Positions 35,201 through 46,521 of a stretch of DNA of 64,000 bases are shown piece after piece. The DNA is taken from positions 20,305 through 84,304 of the forward strand of contig JABXJS010000133.1 of NCBI GenBank assembly GCA_013538855.1, read 5' to 3'. The notes under the pieces were generated by a model. The model did not search any database and was not told where the DNA came from. It saw only the letters and a program-made list of their open reading frames with translations. Positions within the stretch are counted from its first letter, which is position 1, and every line of letters begins with the position of its first letter. The position numbers were made by a program, and so were the translations under genes. The stretch comes from Herpetosiphonaceae bacterium (lineage in GTDB: Bacteria; Chloroflexota; Chloroflexia; Chloroflexales; Herpetosiphonaceae).

Positions 35201-35935
35201 AAGCAGGGCATGATCGAGCTAACGACAGGACTGATCACGGTTGATCGGCTGGATCTGGAGAATCTCGCTGGTGCGGCGGGCGTGGAGCCAGGTCCCTACG
35301 TATTCGTCTCGGTCTCCGATAATGGCGCGGGCATGGATGCCGAGACGCAGGCGAAGATTTTCGACCCCTTCTTCACCACCAAGTTCACCGGTCGTGGTCT
35401 GGGCTTGGCGGCGGTGCAGGGCATTGTGCGCGCCCATGGCGGCTGGCTGAATGTGTACAGCGAGCTGGGGATTGGCAGCACCTTCAAGCTGTTTCTGCCA
35501 TGCAGCGCTGTGGTGGCAGACCAGGCGGAGCCGCAGCCGGTGGAGCCAGCGCTAGCGGCTGGCGGAACTATCTTGATTATCGACGACGAGGCACCGATTC
35601 GCACCACAGTCAGCGGGATGGTCGCAGCGCTCGGCTTCAGCGCTCTGCAGGCCAGCAGCGGCGCAGAGGGCCTGCGCATGCTGCAAGAGCGCCACGCCGC
35701 CATCGCTGCCGTGCTGCTTGATTTGACCATGCCGCTGATGAACGGCGAGGAGACCATGCGCCAGCTGCGCCTGATTGACAGGCAGGTGCCCGTCATTTTA
35801 ATGAGCGGCTACAGTCAAACCGAGACTGTGAGCCGCTTCAATGGCCAGGGTCTCGCTGGATTTCTGCAGAAGCCGTTTACCATCAGCGAGCTGCGGGCGC
35901 TGCTGGTGCAGGCTACGGCGCTGCGACCGGGCTAA
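32252..35935 (+). CDS. MASE1-PAS-GAF hybrid histidine kinase/response regulator
   Basis: A 1227-residue membrane sensor. Residues about 20-310 form a multi-helix MASE1-type sensor domain. PAS domains follow at about 318-430, 435-555 and 560-690 (the first and third contain YRFRHA(N/D)GSWR), then a GAF domain (about 700-850). The kinase has GGIAHDFNN with phospho-acceptor His863 and an ATP-binding domain (NLIVNAAEAI, DNGAGMD, GRGLGLAAVQG). A C-terminal receiver domain (LIIDDEAPIRTT; Asp in LLDLTMP near 1157) makes it a hybrid kinase of NtrB-like type. The signal is probably redox, light or small-molecule. It ends 23 bases inside the convergent 36563 gene. Confidence 0.93.
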   Translation: MSEATPSLKPPLHPVVRAMRPALIGGGYVLSFWLLHLLSQPYWTAQQISPWYPAPALTLMLLFRAGRRYLPWVFVAALLVALQSDGAAYGWLPVGLEACVSLLSYGGAAVLLLDWVGINPQLRSLADVLWLILIAMIGAPFLAALGTISILVFVSVLPPADFPMALMTYWIGDAVGIVTLLPFLMLHTPTSLHHWRSWRWLRLSTDVAVQLSVALLVVIFSLVLQQVAGFNSFYLCVLPLMWVAAVGDLRRTSSLIMLLNALIFTGCLLWGEIDSWISLQLLLLSISLAALVVSALLQERSYLEQSLQDKERFFRSLITFSSDMLSILDSEGRVIYESPSVRALLGYTNGLVGQNVFVFVHPADLPSVQATYMAHASQPGVSPVVQYRFRHANGSWRWLESVATNVADQPVGGIIVNSRDITERRQVEEQIRFQANLLDQVNNAVVVVDPTLMIMFWNRAAEVLYGWGAGEVLGRSITELNLVDPLEVQAILDHQPQFRWSNASWQGELSILDRQRNAHSIYLTTTVLRSDLGQMQAIVGVANDISPLKIAEQRLIESEQYFRSLIENASDLISILDERGFILYHSPAIERVLGYKTGLVGVNAFDYIHPDDRMSMQMALQRKINQIKVGAPVQYRFRHADGSWRTIESVSNILEARSPDEDGLRIVLNSRDVTERKQLEEALMFVAQGVAGTSDREFYQTLVLYLSRALQVDYAYVGLFDLQQQTVTTLSACEGGHVVENFSYALAETPAERVAQGVTAVYRAEVQRVFPNDPALMALEVESYLALPLFDAEEHVIGILSVMHRQSMNNVALSMSLLSIFAQRLASELKRKSLEEQRLRMERKLMETQKLESLGLLAGGIAHDFNNVLTTILGNVGLAQLEFQSDPLLATYLETIETASRHAADLCRQMLAYSGRGRMQADAIQVNSLVQEMSNLLQVSIGKHIELQCHFAPDLPMIEGDISQIRQVVMNLIVNAAEAINEHKQGMIELTTGLITVDRLDLENLAGAAGVEPGPYVFVSVSDNGAGMDAETQAKIFDPFFTTKFTGRGLGLAAVQGIVRAHGGWLNVYSELGIGSTFKLFLPCSAVVADQAEPQPVEPALAAGGTILIIDDEAPIRTTVSGMVAALGFSALQASSGAEGLRMLQERHAAIAAVLLDLTMPLMNGEETMRQLRLIDRQVPVILMSGYSQTETVSRFNGQGLAGFLQKPFTISELRALLVQATALRPG

Positions 35936-36563
35936 CATCCAGCACCCAGAAGGCGTCGTTGTGCAGCATCCAGCTGGTGTGCATCGGCGCATCGAGCTGG
36001 CGGTCAACGTCGCGCAGCAGCTGATTAAGTTCAAACGCCTGGGTGCTGCTGAGCGCTGGCGGCGGCGCTTGCCCCACGCTGCTGACGCCGTGGCTGCTGC
36101 TGGCGATTTCGGCCTGGATCAGCACGGCCAGCAGGACATCCTCGGCTGCCAGCTGCTGCTGCGCATAGAGCGCCCGCAGCTCCGGCGCGGTGGCCGACTG
36201 CCAGCAGCGCTCGATAGCGCGGCTGAGGCCCGCTGGGCCGCTCAGGCCGCTGGCGTGATAGAGCTGCTGGCGTAGCGCGGGCAGCTCGCTGTTGCGGCCC
36301 AGGTACACCGAGGGCGCGAGGCACAGGCTGCCGCTAGTGGTGAGGCTGGCGTAGGCGCGCTCGATCGCCGCCTCGACATCGGGGGTGATCTCGCCGTGTG
36401 GCGCGGTGCGGAACACAGCGGTGGTGACGATGAAGCCGTTGGGCACCGGTAGATTGGCCTGCTTCAGCACAGCTAGACGGGCGGCGCTGGCACCGGTTAG
36501 GGCAGGATCGACAGCGGCTGGGTCGCTGAGAAACACCACAAAGGGCTGGTTGCGGAGTGGCAT
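35913..36563 (-). CDS. Small PEP-synthase/PPDK N-terminal-like protein
   Basis: A 216-residue protein. The segment RLAVLKQANLPVPNGFIVTTAVFR matches the start of the PEP/pyruvate-binding domain of PEP synthase and PPDK (KGxNLxxLxxAGLPVPPGFxVTT). After that the ATP-grasp core expected over about 300 residues is not present; instead a short low-similarity tail rich in Ala/Gln/Leu follows. So it is either a truncated domain or a small regulatory relative, and activity as PEP synthase is unlikely. Its end overlaps the hybrid kinase gene by 23 bases on the other strand. Confidence 0.6.
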   Translation of the reverse strand: MPLRNQPFVVFLSDPAAVDPALTGASAARLAVLKQANLPVPNGFIVTTAVFRTAPHGEITPDVEAAIERAYASLTTSGSLCLAPSVYLGRNSELPALRQQLYHASGLSGPAGLSRAIERCWQSATAPELRALYAQQQLAAEDVLLAVLIQAEIASSSHGVSSVGQAPPPALSSTQAFELNQLLRDVDRQLDAPMHTSWMLHNDAFWVLDVSPVAAP

Positions 36564-36656
36564 ACTCTATACCTCATTGTGCTCAAAGAATGCTCCATGT
36601 ATCGTAGCATACATCGCTGGGAGTGGGCATCGGCTGCCAGCTTGATCAGCAAGAAC

Positions 36657-36687
36657 AGCGCCCGCCTCATGTGCTGAGACGGGCGCT
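36657..36687 (-). terminator. Hairpin after the acyl-CoA ligase operon
   Basis: AGCGCCCGCCTCA (36657-36669) pairs with TGAGACGGGCGCT (36675-36687) with one mismatch, loop 5 nt. It lies 22 bases after the acyl-CoA ligase stop. GTTCTTG follows on the minus strand, so the U tract is weak. Confidence 0.6.
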
Positions 36688-36708
36688 GGGCGCTGGAGCG
36701 GAGCAACC

Positions 36709-38295
36709 TTAGCGCAGCTCGCGCTTAAGGATTTTGCCGGTGGCGCTGATCGGTAGCTGGTCGCGGAACTCGATCAAGCGTGGGTACTTGTAGCCAGCGA
36801 ACTGCTCCTTGCCCCACTCGCGCAGCTCTGCCTCGGTCAGCTCGGCTCCTGGCTTCTTGACCACGTAGGCCTTGATCTCCTCGCCCATCTTCTCGTCGGG
36901 CACGCCGACCACGGCCACGAGCGAGATGGCCGGGTGGGTCATCAGCACCTCCTCTAGCTCGCGCGGGTAGACATTGTAGCCGCCGCGCAGGATCATATCC
37001 TTCTTGCGGTCGACGATGGCGAGATAGCCATCCTCATCGAAGATACCAATATCGCCGGTGTGGAACCAGCCGTCGCGCATCACCTCGGCGGTGGCATCGG
37101 GGCGCTTATAGTAGCCCTTCATCACATTATTGCCGCGGATCAGAATCTCGCCTTTTTCACCAGTCGGCACTGGGTTGCCGTCGTCATCGGCGCAGATGAT
37201 ATCGACGCCCCACAGCGGCTGGCCGACGGTGCCGATCTTGGAGGGCTTGTCGATGTGGTTGAACGCCGCCACCGGCGAGGTCTCCGAGAGACCATAGCCT
37301 TCCAGCACGCGCACGCCGAAGGTGTCGCTGAACTGGCGCATCACCTCAACCGGCATCGGCGCGCCGCCGGACGAGGTCAGGCGCAGATTTGCCGCCACCG
37401 GCGCGGTGTCGATGTTGTTGGCGGCGGCGTAGTTGAGCAAGGCCCAGAACATGGTGGGCACGCCGGTCCAGAGGTTGACCTTGTCGCGCTGCATGACCTC
37501 TAGCACCGGGCCTGGCTCGAAGCGTGGCATCAACGTAATGGTGCCGCCGGCAAAAAGCGTGGCGTTCATCTGCGCCGTCTGGCCGGTGGAGTGAAAGAGC
37601 GGCAACGTGATCAGCGTGACGTTAGAGGCGTCGGGGCTGGTGTCGAAGACCGGCAGCATCAAATCGCGCGTAATCATCGCGTTCAGCACCATGTTGGCGT
37701 GGGTCAGCTCGGCACCTTTGGGCTGGCCGGTGGTGCCGGAGGTATACAGCATCACGGCGGTGTCATCGGCGCGGGTGGGGGCCATATCGAACGTGGGCTG
37801 CTGCTCGTACATCAGCTGGCCGAGCGTCATCACGCCCTCGACTGGCGCTGGCCCGGCCGGGTTGGTGGTCATCACGATCATGCGCTCGCAGCCGGGCACT
37901 TCGTCGAAGCCCGCCTTGCCCATCTGGGCCATGGGCAGCTCGGGGGTGCCCTCGAAGCAGAAGAACGCCTTCGCATCGCAGTCGTTGAGATGGTAGGCGA
38001 TCTCGCGCGGCTTGAACAGCACATTCAGCGGCACAACCACCGCGCCAACTTTCAAGATGGCGAAGTAGACCATGGGAAAGTAGGGCAGGTTGGGGCACGA
38101 GAGCGCCACGTGATCGCCCTTCTGGATGCCAAGCTTTACTAGGCCGTTGGCGATCATGTTCGCCATGGCGTTCAATTGACCATACGAGAAGCGCATATCA
38201 TTGAAGATCACAGCCGTGCGGTCAGGCCGTTTGCGGGCGTGATCTTCGATGATTGAAGCCAAATTGAGCGTCGTTGCAGCGTGGGTGATCGTCAT
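36709..38295 (-). CDS. Acyl-CoA ligase (long-chain fatty acid--CoA ligase-like)
   Basis: A 528-residue ANL-superfamily adenylating enzyme. It has P-loop YTSGTTGQPKGA, core motif GYGLSETSP, the WFHTGDIG and RKKDMILRGGYNVYP motifs, and the C-terminal lysine in SATGKILKREL. The length and motifs fit fatty-acid or aryl-acid CoA ligases, making acyl-CoA for beta-oxidation in the cytosol. It lies last of four genes on the same strand (enoyl-CoA hydratase, hybrid kinase, response regulator, this gene), 16 bases after the response regulator stop, with a good ribosome site (AAGGAGG), so it is most likely cotranscribed with them. Confidence 0.92.
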   Translation of the reverse strand: MTITHAATTLNLASIIEDHARKRPDRTAVIFNDMRFSYGQLNAMANMIANGLVKLGIQKGDHVALSCPNLPYFPMVYFAILKVGAVVVPLNVLFKPREIAYHLNDCDAKAFFCFEGTPELPMAQMGKAGFDEVPGCERMIVMTTNPAGPAPVEGVMTLGQLMYEQQPTFDMAPTRADDTAVMLYTSGTTGQPKGAELTHANMVLNAMITRDLMLPVFDTSPDASNVTLITLPLFHSTGQTAQMNATLFAGGTITLMPRFEPGPVLEVMQRDKVNLWTGVPTMFWALLNYAAANNIDTAPVAANLRLTSSGGAPMPVEVMRQFSDTFGVRVLEGYGLSETSPVAAFNHIDKPSKIGTVGQPLWGVDIICADDDGNPVPTGEKGEILIRGNNVMKGYYKRPDATAEVMRDGWFHTGDIGIFDEDGYLAIVDRKKDMILRGGYNVYPRELEEVLMTHPAISLVAVVGVPDEKMGEEIKAYVVKKPGAELTEAELREWGKEQFAGYKYPRLIEFRDQLPISATGKILKRELR

Positions 38296-38317
38296 CGATT
38301 CCTCCTTGTCAGGTTCA

Positions 38318-38672
38318 CTAGCGTGGCTCAGTCAGCCCAGCGTGAACAGCTTCCTCAACCGCAGCAATATCAAAGGGTTTGGTCAGGTAGCGCCAGCAGC
38401 CAGCCTGGAGTGCCTTGGCCTGATCGCCCTCGCGCGCACGTGCGCTGACGCCGATCACCCGCATGCGATCGAGCAGGCCGCGCTGCTTAAGCTCGCCAAG
38501 CATCGTGTAGCCATCCATCTGCGGCATCATCATATCGAGCAACACCAGCGCGGGCGGGCCGTGGGTGGTAAGCCAGGCCAGGGCCTCTTGGCCGTTTGCT
38601 GTTTCCACAATGTTAAACTCGGGGAAATCCTCCAAAATTTCGCGCAGGATATCGCGATTGAAAGGATCATCC

Positions 38673-38701
<29 letters not shown>
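38318..38701 (-). CDS. Single-domain response regulator (CheY/DivK-like)
   Basis: A 127-residue receiver domain. Acidic pocket ILLVEDDPFN, phospho-acceptor Asp in LVLLDMMMPQMDGY, and Lys in YLTKPFD are all present. No output domain follows, so it works by protein contact or as a phosphate relay intermediate. The start ATG (38699-38701) has AGGAGG 9 bases before it; the ATG at 38710 lies directly on that site and is unlikely. The first 29 bases overlap the end of the hybrid kinase gene (38673-41906), implying translational coupling between the two. Confidence 0.92.
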
Positions 38702-41906
<3,205 letters not shown>

Positions 41907-41910
41907 CGAG

Positions 41911-42696
41911 CTAGCGTCCTTTCCAGACGGGTGGGCGTTTCTCTAAGAAGGCTTGGAAGCCCTCGAAGCCGTCTTCGCTGCCGAAGATCTGGCGCTGTGT
42001 CTCGGCCTCGCGGTGCAGCGCCTCGGCAAAGTCAGTGTCGTGTTGGGCGGCGAGCATCAGGCGCTTGCCGTTTTTGAGCGCAAGCGGGGCTTGGCTGGCG
42101 ATAAACGCGGCGTAGCGCTGCACGTCGGCGCTGAATGTATCGGTGGCGAGCTGCTGGTTGGCCAGGCCCCAGGCGACAGCGGTCGATGCGTCGACCATCT
42201 CGCCGGTGAACATCAGCTGCATCGCGCGGCCAAGGCCGATCAGGCGCGGCAGCGTGTAGGTGCCGCCGCCGTCGGGCACCAGGCCGACCTTCACGAAAAT
42301 TTCAGAGAAGCGCCCGCGCTCGGAGACGAGCCGCAGGTCACAGGCCAGGGCGAGATCGCAGCCAATGCCGGCGGCTACGCCATCGACGGCCGCGATCACC
42401 GGCCAGGCGCAGGCGCGGATGGCGCGCAGAGTTGGCCCATACGCCTCGCTGAGAATCTGATAGACATCATCGGCGGAGGCACCAGCACTCATCGCGGCGG
42501 CGATATCGGCCCCGGATGAGAATGCGCCGCCAGCGCCAGTGATGACGATGCAGCGGGTGCCATCGTCTTCGCAGGCTTCAATTGCTGCGCGCATAGCCAC
42601 CATGGTCGTTGTATCGACAGCGTTTCGCACTTGGGGGCGATTGATGGTGAGGGTGGTGACACCCTCCGCTTTGGCAATCAAGAGCGCTTCAGTCAT
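41911..42696 (-). CDS. Enoyl-CoA hydratase/isomerase family protein
   Basis: A 261-residue crotonase-fold enzyme. The CoA-binding/oxyanion segment is AGGAFSSGADI and the second oxyanion loop with conserved Gly is ACAWPVIAAVDGVAAGIGCDLALACDLRL (parts). The catalytic Glu pair expected in hydratases cannot be fixed by eye: the usual E in loop FSEIF is present, the second position is less clear, so isomerase or other crotonase activity is possible. It is first in a four-gene minus-strand operon with the hybrid kinase only four bases away. Confidence 0.88.
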   Translation of the reverse strand: MTEALLIAKAEGVTTLTINRPQVRNAVDTTTMVAMRAAIEACEDDGTRCIVITGAGGAFSSGADIAAAMSAGASADDVYQILSEAYGPTLRAIRACAWPVIAAVDGVAAGIGCDLALACDLRLVSERGRFSEIFVKVGLVPDGGGTYTLPRLIGLGRAMQLMFTGEMVDASTAVAWGLANQQLATDTFSADVQRYAAFIASQAPLALKNGKRLMLAAQHDTDFAEALHREAETQRQIFGSEDGFEGFQAFLEKRPPVWKGR

Positions 42697-42781
42697 AGAT
42701 TGTTTCCTTTTGTCTCTGGACTCGTGAGTGAGGTGCGAGGTTTCGTTGTGGCATGCTACAAGAAATTGACATGAGCGTCAA

Positions 42782-42810
42782 TTGACAGCCTGGCGAAAGT
42801 GTCCAACAAT
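42782..42810 (+). promoter_or_regulatory. Putative carA promoter
   Basis: TTGACA (42782-42787), 17-bp spacer, AACAAT (42805-42810). It is 34 bases before the carA ATG. Another TTGACA sits at about 42764, on the same strand, forming a TTGACA-n-TTGACA pair. No PyrR-type leader fold is seen. Confidence 0.5.
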
Positions 42811-42844
42811 ACAGGGCAACGACCTGAAACGCACGGAGATGATC

Positions 42845-43996
42845 ATGACACAAGCTTTGCTAGCGCTGGAGGATGGGCGCTATTGGTGGGGGCGCGCGGT
42901 GGGCGCGCTTGGTGAGCGAGCCGGCGAGGTGGTGTTCAACACGAGCATGACCGGCTACGGCGAGATTCTGACCGATCCATCCTACCGTGGGCAGTTGGTG
43001 ACGTTGACGGCGGCCCACATCGGCAACTACGGCGTCGATCTGGCCGATCTTGAGGATGCCCAGCCCTGGGCCGAGGCGCTGATTGTGCGCGCCTTTAGCG
43101 CGCAGCCGTCGAACTGGCGCGCTGCCGAATCGCTGAGCCAGCTTTTGCAGCGGCGCAATGTGATGGCCGTCGCTGATCTCGATACGCGCGCGCTGACGCG
43201 CCATATCCGCGCGGCTGGTGCAATGCGCGCGGTGCTCTCAACCGAGGACCTTAACCCAGAGAGCTTGAGCGCCAAGGCGCGCGCCATCCCCACCATGGAG
43301 GGCCGCGATCTGGCGAGCACCGTCGGCACCCGCGAGATCTACACATGGACCGAGGGCACACCTGCAGACTGGACGCTGCTTCAGCTTGCGCCGGAGCCGA
43401 ACCAAGCGCTTGGCGCTGGCGCGCACGTGCTCGTGTACGATTTTGGGGTCAAGCGCAACACACTGCGCCGCCTCGTCGATCTTGGCTGCCAGGTGACGGT
43501 GGTGCCCAACGCCACCAGCGCCGCAGATGCGCTGGCCCTGAACCCAGATGGCGTGCTGATCTCCAACGGCCCTGGCGATCCGGCGACGCTGGGCTATGCT
43601 GTCGAGACGCTGCGCGGGCTGTTTGGCAAGGTGCCGGTGTTTGGTATCTGTCTGGGCCACCAGCTGATCGGCCAGGCGCTCGGCGGCACAACCTTTAAGC
43701 TGCCGTTTGGCCACCACGCAGGCAACCATCCTGTGTGTGATGTCAAGACCGGCAAGGTGCGCATCACGGCGCAGAATCACGGCTTTGCCCTGGACACCAC
43801 CTCGCTGCCGCGCGAGGTCGAGGTGACTGAGATCAGCGGCAATGATCGCACCTGCGAGGGCTTGCGCCACACGACGCTGCCGATCGCCAGCGTGCAGTAC
43901 CATCCGGAGGCCGGCCCCGGCCCGCACGATGGCGATGAGCACTTCCGCACGTTTGTGCACTCGCTGCGCGTGCAGACGGCGCGTGGCTCGGTATGA
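42845..43996 (+). CDS. carA: Carbamoyl-phosphate synthase small subunit
   Basis: A 383-residue glutaminase subunit of carbamoyl-phosphate synthase, which feeds ammonia to CarB for pyrimidine and arginine synthesis. The N-terminal domain has EVVFNTSMTGYGEILTDPSYRGQ (part). The class I amidotransferase domain has GPGDP, nucleophile Cys in GICLGHQLIGQAL, and His/Glu in QYHPEAGPGP. Start ATG 42845 has GGAG 7-9 bases upstream; the ATG at 42839 would sit on that site. carB is not in the window; the next gene is mnmG after a repeat-rich gap. Confidence 0.97.
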   Translation: MTQALLALEDGRYWWGRAVGALGERAGEVVFNTSMTGYGEILTDPSYRGQLVTLTAAHIGNYGVDLADLEDAQPWAEALIVRAFSAQPSNWRAAESLSQLLQRRNVMAVADLDTRALTRHIRAAGAMRAVLSTEDLNPESLSAKARAIPTMEGRDLASTVGTREIYTWTEGTPADWTLLQLAPEPNQALGAGAHVLVYDFGVKRNTLRRLVDLGCQVTVVPNATSAADALALNPDGVLISNGPGDPATLGYAVETLRGLFGKVPVFGICLGHQLIGQALGGTTFKLPFGHHAGNHPVCDVKTGKVRITAQNHGFALDTTSLPREVEVTEISGNDRTCEGLRHTTLPIASVQYHPEAGPGPHDGDEHFRTFVHSLRVQTARGSV

Positions 43997-44000
43997 GCGG

Positions 44001-44029
44001 TGTTGATTAAAAATTGTGTATAATCAACA
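44001..44029. promoter_or_regulatory. AT-rich inverted repeat after carA with TATAAT inside
   Basis: TGTTGATTA (44001-44009) and TAATCAACA (44021-44029) form a perfect 9-bp inverted repeat around an 11-nt spacer; TATAAT (44019-44024) overlaps it. It could be a carA 3' hairpin or an operator over an mnmG promoter. No strong -35 fits. Confidence 0.45.
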
Positions 44030-44073
44030 TAAGACAAACTACGTCCATCCTTTAATAAAAGTAGTCTACTTAT

Positions 44074-44173
44074 ACCAATTCACGGTGGATACGCGGCATG
44101 GACCGGCGGTTTGGGGCGCAGCCCCACGCCCCCGGCAGGGTTGCTCCCTGCTCCCGCTCGCAGGTGAATTGGT
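44074..44173. repeat. Interspersed palindromic repeat, copy 2
   Basis: ACCAATTCAC (44074-44083) and GTGAATTGGT (44164-44173) are perfect inverted ends of a 100-bp element. The interior contains GGTGGATACGCGGCATGGAC and the GC-rich core GGGGCGCAGCCCC, as in copy 1 at 15026-15129. It lies in the gap between carA and mnmG; it has no coding capacity and may be a MITE or a REP-like element. Confidence 0.85.
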
Positions 44174-44240
44174 CGTACAGAGCCGGAGCCGTGCACTGCC
44201 GCGCGGCTGCCGGCGCTCTAGCGCCCAATAAGGAATCTCG

Positions 44241-46190
44241 ATGCAGACCCAGTACGATGTTGTTGTGGTTGGCGGCGGCCACGCCGGGTGCGAGGCCGCG
44301 CTGGCGGCGGCGCGACTTGGCGCACGCACGCTGTTGCTCACCATTGATCTTGATAAGCTTGCGCATATGTCGTGCAACCCCTCGATTGGCGGCCCGGCCA
44401 AGGGCAACCTTGTGCGCGAGATCGACGCCCTCGGCGGCGCGATGGCCCTGATCACCGACCGCACGGCGATTCAAATCCGCAAGCTCAATGAGACCAAGGG
44501 GCCGGCGGTGCAGGCGCTGCGGGCGCAGTGCGACAAGCGCCTCTACGCCAAGCTCATGAAAGAGTACCTTGAGCAGCAGCCCAACCTCGATTTGAAGCAG
44601 GCGATGGTTCAGCGCATCCTGCCGCTCGACGCCAGCACGCCGCAGGCCGCCCGCTTTGCGGTGGAGACGCAGACAGGCTGGCGCTATCTGGCGCGGGCGC
44701 TGGTGCTGACTACGGGCACCTTCTTGCGCGGGCGCGCCATCACCGGCGAGGCGATCGTGCCCGCTGGCCGCATGGGCGAGCAGCCGGCGCAGGCGCTGGC
44801 CGAGGACCTGAGCGCGCTGGGCTTTCCGCTGGTGCGCCTCAAGACCGGCACGCCGCCGCGCATCGACGCACGCACCGTCGACTTCAGCGGCCTAGAGCAG
44901 CAGCCCGGCTGGGCCACACCGCTGTACTTTTCGTTTCTCTACGCCGACCAGGAGCCGCCGCAGCCTGCCTACAGCGGGCCGCCCAATCCGGTCTATCCTG
45001 GCCCGCAGCTGGACGGCTGGCGGCCGCAGCTGCCGTGCTATCACATCTACACCACGCCGGAGTTCCATGCGTTGATCCGTGCGAATCTGCATCGCGCGCC
45101 TATGTTCAGCGGCGTGATCGAGGGCGTGGGGCCGCGCTACTGCCCCTCCATCGAGGATAAGATCGTGCGCTTCGCCGATAAAGAGTCGCACGGCTTTTTC
45201 TTGGAGCCGGAGGGCTGGGAGACGCTGGAGATCTACGTGCAGGGCTGCAATACGTCGCTGCCGGAGGATGTGCAGTGGGCCATGCTGCGCGCCATCCCGG
45301 CACTGCGCAATGTCGAGCTGATGCGCGTTGGCTATGCGATCGAGTACGATGCGGTAGCGACTGGCGAGATCACAACAACCTTGGAGACCAAGCGGCTGCC
45401 AGGGCTGTTTCTGGCTGGTCAGATCAATGGAACTACTGGCTATGAGGAGGCGGGCGCGCAGGGATTGATCGCCGGCGCAAACGCTGCCCTCGCTGTGCAA
45501 GGCCGCGCACCATTTATTTTGCGCCGCGATCAGGCGTATATGGGGGTGATGATTGATGATCTGGTAACGAAGGAAATTCGCGAGCCGTATCGGATGTTTA
45601 CGTCACGGGCCGAGCATCGCCTGCTGCTGCGCGGCGATAACGCCGACCTGCGCTTGACACCACTCGCCGCAACCATAGGTCTGGTCGATTCTTATCGTGC
45701 GGCGGCTGTCGAGCGCAAACAGTGGGCGATTGATCGGTCGCTGGATCGTCTGCGGACACTGCGCTTGACCCCGAACACCGAGACCAACACCGCGCTGTCC
45801 GCCGCTGGAATTGAGCCGCTTACTCAGCCTGCCAACGGTGAAGAGGTGCTGCGGCGCGTTGGCGTGACCTATGCTCAGCTGCAGTCTGTCGCTGAGCTGG
45901 AGTCGCTCCAGCCCGATGTTGTTGAGCAGGTTGAGCTGGCGGCGAAGTATGCCACCTACATTGCCAAGGAGCAGCAGGCCGTCGAGCGCGTGCAGCGCAT
46001 GGAGCATCGCCGCCTGCCTGCCGACCTTGATGTGGCGGCGATCCCGAACTTGCGCATTGAGGCGCGCCAGGTGCTGAGTCGCTTCCGCCCCGCCACGCTG
46101 GGGCAGGCAGCGCGCCTCGCCGGCATCAATCCCGCCGATATTGCGCACTTGGTCGTGCACTTGGAGCGCCGCGAGCGCTCAAGCGCCTAA
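44241..46190 (+). CDS. mnmG: tRNA uridine-5-carboxymethylaminomethyl modification enzyme
   Basis: A 649-residue MnmG (GidA), normal length. The FAD-binding VVVGGGHAGCEAALAAARLGA is at the N-terminus, followed by NPSIGGPAKG and the Cys-containing segments needed for methylene transfer. The C-terminal helical domain (from about 550) contacts MnmE. With MnmE it adds carboxymethylaminomethyl at U34 of certain tRNAs, using FAD, 5,10-methylene-THF and NADH. The ATG follows AAGGA with 7-base spacing. mnmE is not adjacent, and a terminator follows. Confidence 0.97.
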   Translation: MQTQYDVVVVGGGHAGCEAALAAARLGARTLLLTIDLDKLAHMSCNPSIGGPAKGNLVREIDALGGAMALITDRTAIQIRKLNETKGPAVQALRAQCDKRLYAKLMKEYLEQQPNLDLKQAMVQRILPLDASTPQAARFAVETQTGWRYLARALVLTTGTFLRGRAITGEAIVPAGRMGEQPAQALAEDLSALGFPLVRLKTGTPPRIDARTVDFSGLEQQPGWATPLYFSFLYADQEPPQPAYSGPPNPVYPGPQLDGWRPQLPCYHIYTTPEFHALIRANLHRAPMFSGVIEGVGPRYCPSIEDKIVRFADKESHGFFLEPEGWETLEIYVQGCNTSLPEDVQWAMLRAIPALRNVELMRVGYAIEYDAVATGEITTTLETKRLPGLFLAGQINGTTGYEEAGAQGLIAGANAALAVQGRAPFILRRDQAYMGVMIDDLVTKEIREPYRMFTSRAEHRLLLRGDNADLRLTPLAATIGLVDSYRAAAVERKQWAIDRSLDRLRTLRLTPNTETNTALSAAGIEPLTQPANGEEVLRRVGVTYAQLQSVAELESLQPDVVEQVELAAKYATYIAKEQQAVERVQRMEHRRLPADLDVAAIPNLRIEARQVLSRFRPATLGQAARLAGINPADIAHLVVHLERRERSSA

Positions 46191-46217
46191 CGCTCCTGCT
46201 TCGGCTAGATCCGCCCT

Positions 46218-46244
46218 GCCCTGCCTGTGTGGCAGGGCTTTTTT
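46218..46244 (+). terminator. Intrinsic terminator of mnmG
   Basis: GCCCTGCC (46218-46225), loop TGTGT, GGCAGGGC (46231-46238) and TTTTTT (46239-46244), 28 bases after the mnmG stop. Confidence 0.95.
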
Positions 46245-46521
46245 GTTGCTCCTGCTGGCGCTGTGCCCCGCTTGCGGCTAGATGCGCCTTGACCGGATAG
46301 CCGTGCCAGAAGTGGACTTAAGCGGGTCTGTTTTTATGCCCATGGTATTGTACTTCAGACTACATAATGTCTTGGGAACGTTTCCAACACTGCTGTCGAG
46401 CGTGCGCGCTACGCCTAAGGGTGCTTGGGGCCAGGCGGCCGACCATGGCGTAGGCCTGCGCTCCGGCTTGGTGTGGATTTTTGCACGATGTGCCTCTTCT
46501 AGAGAAGGAAGCGAAGATTCT

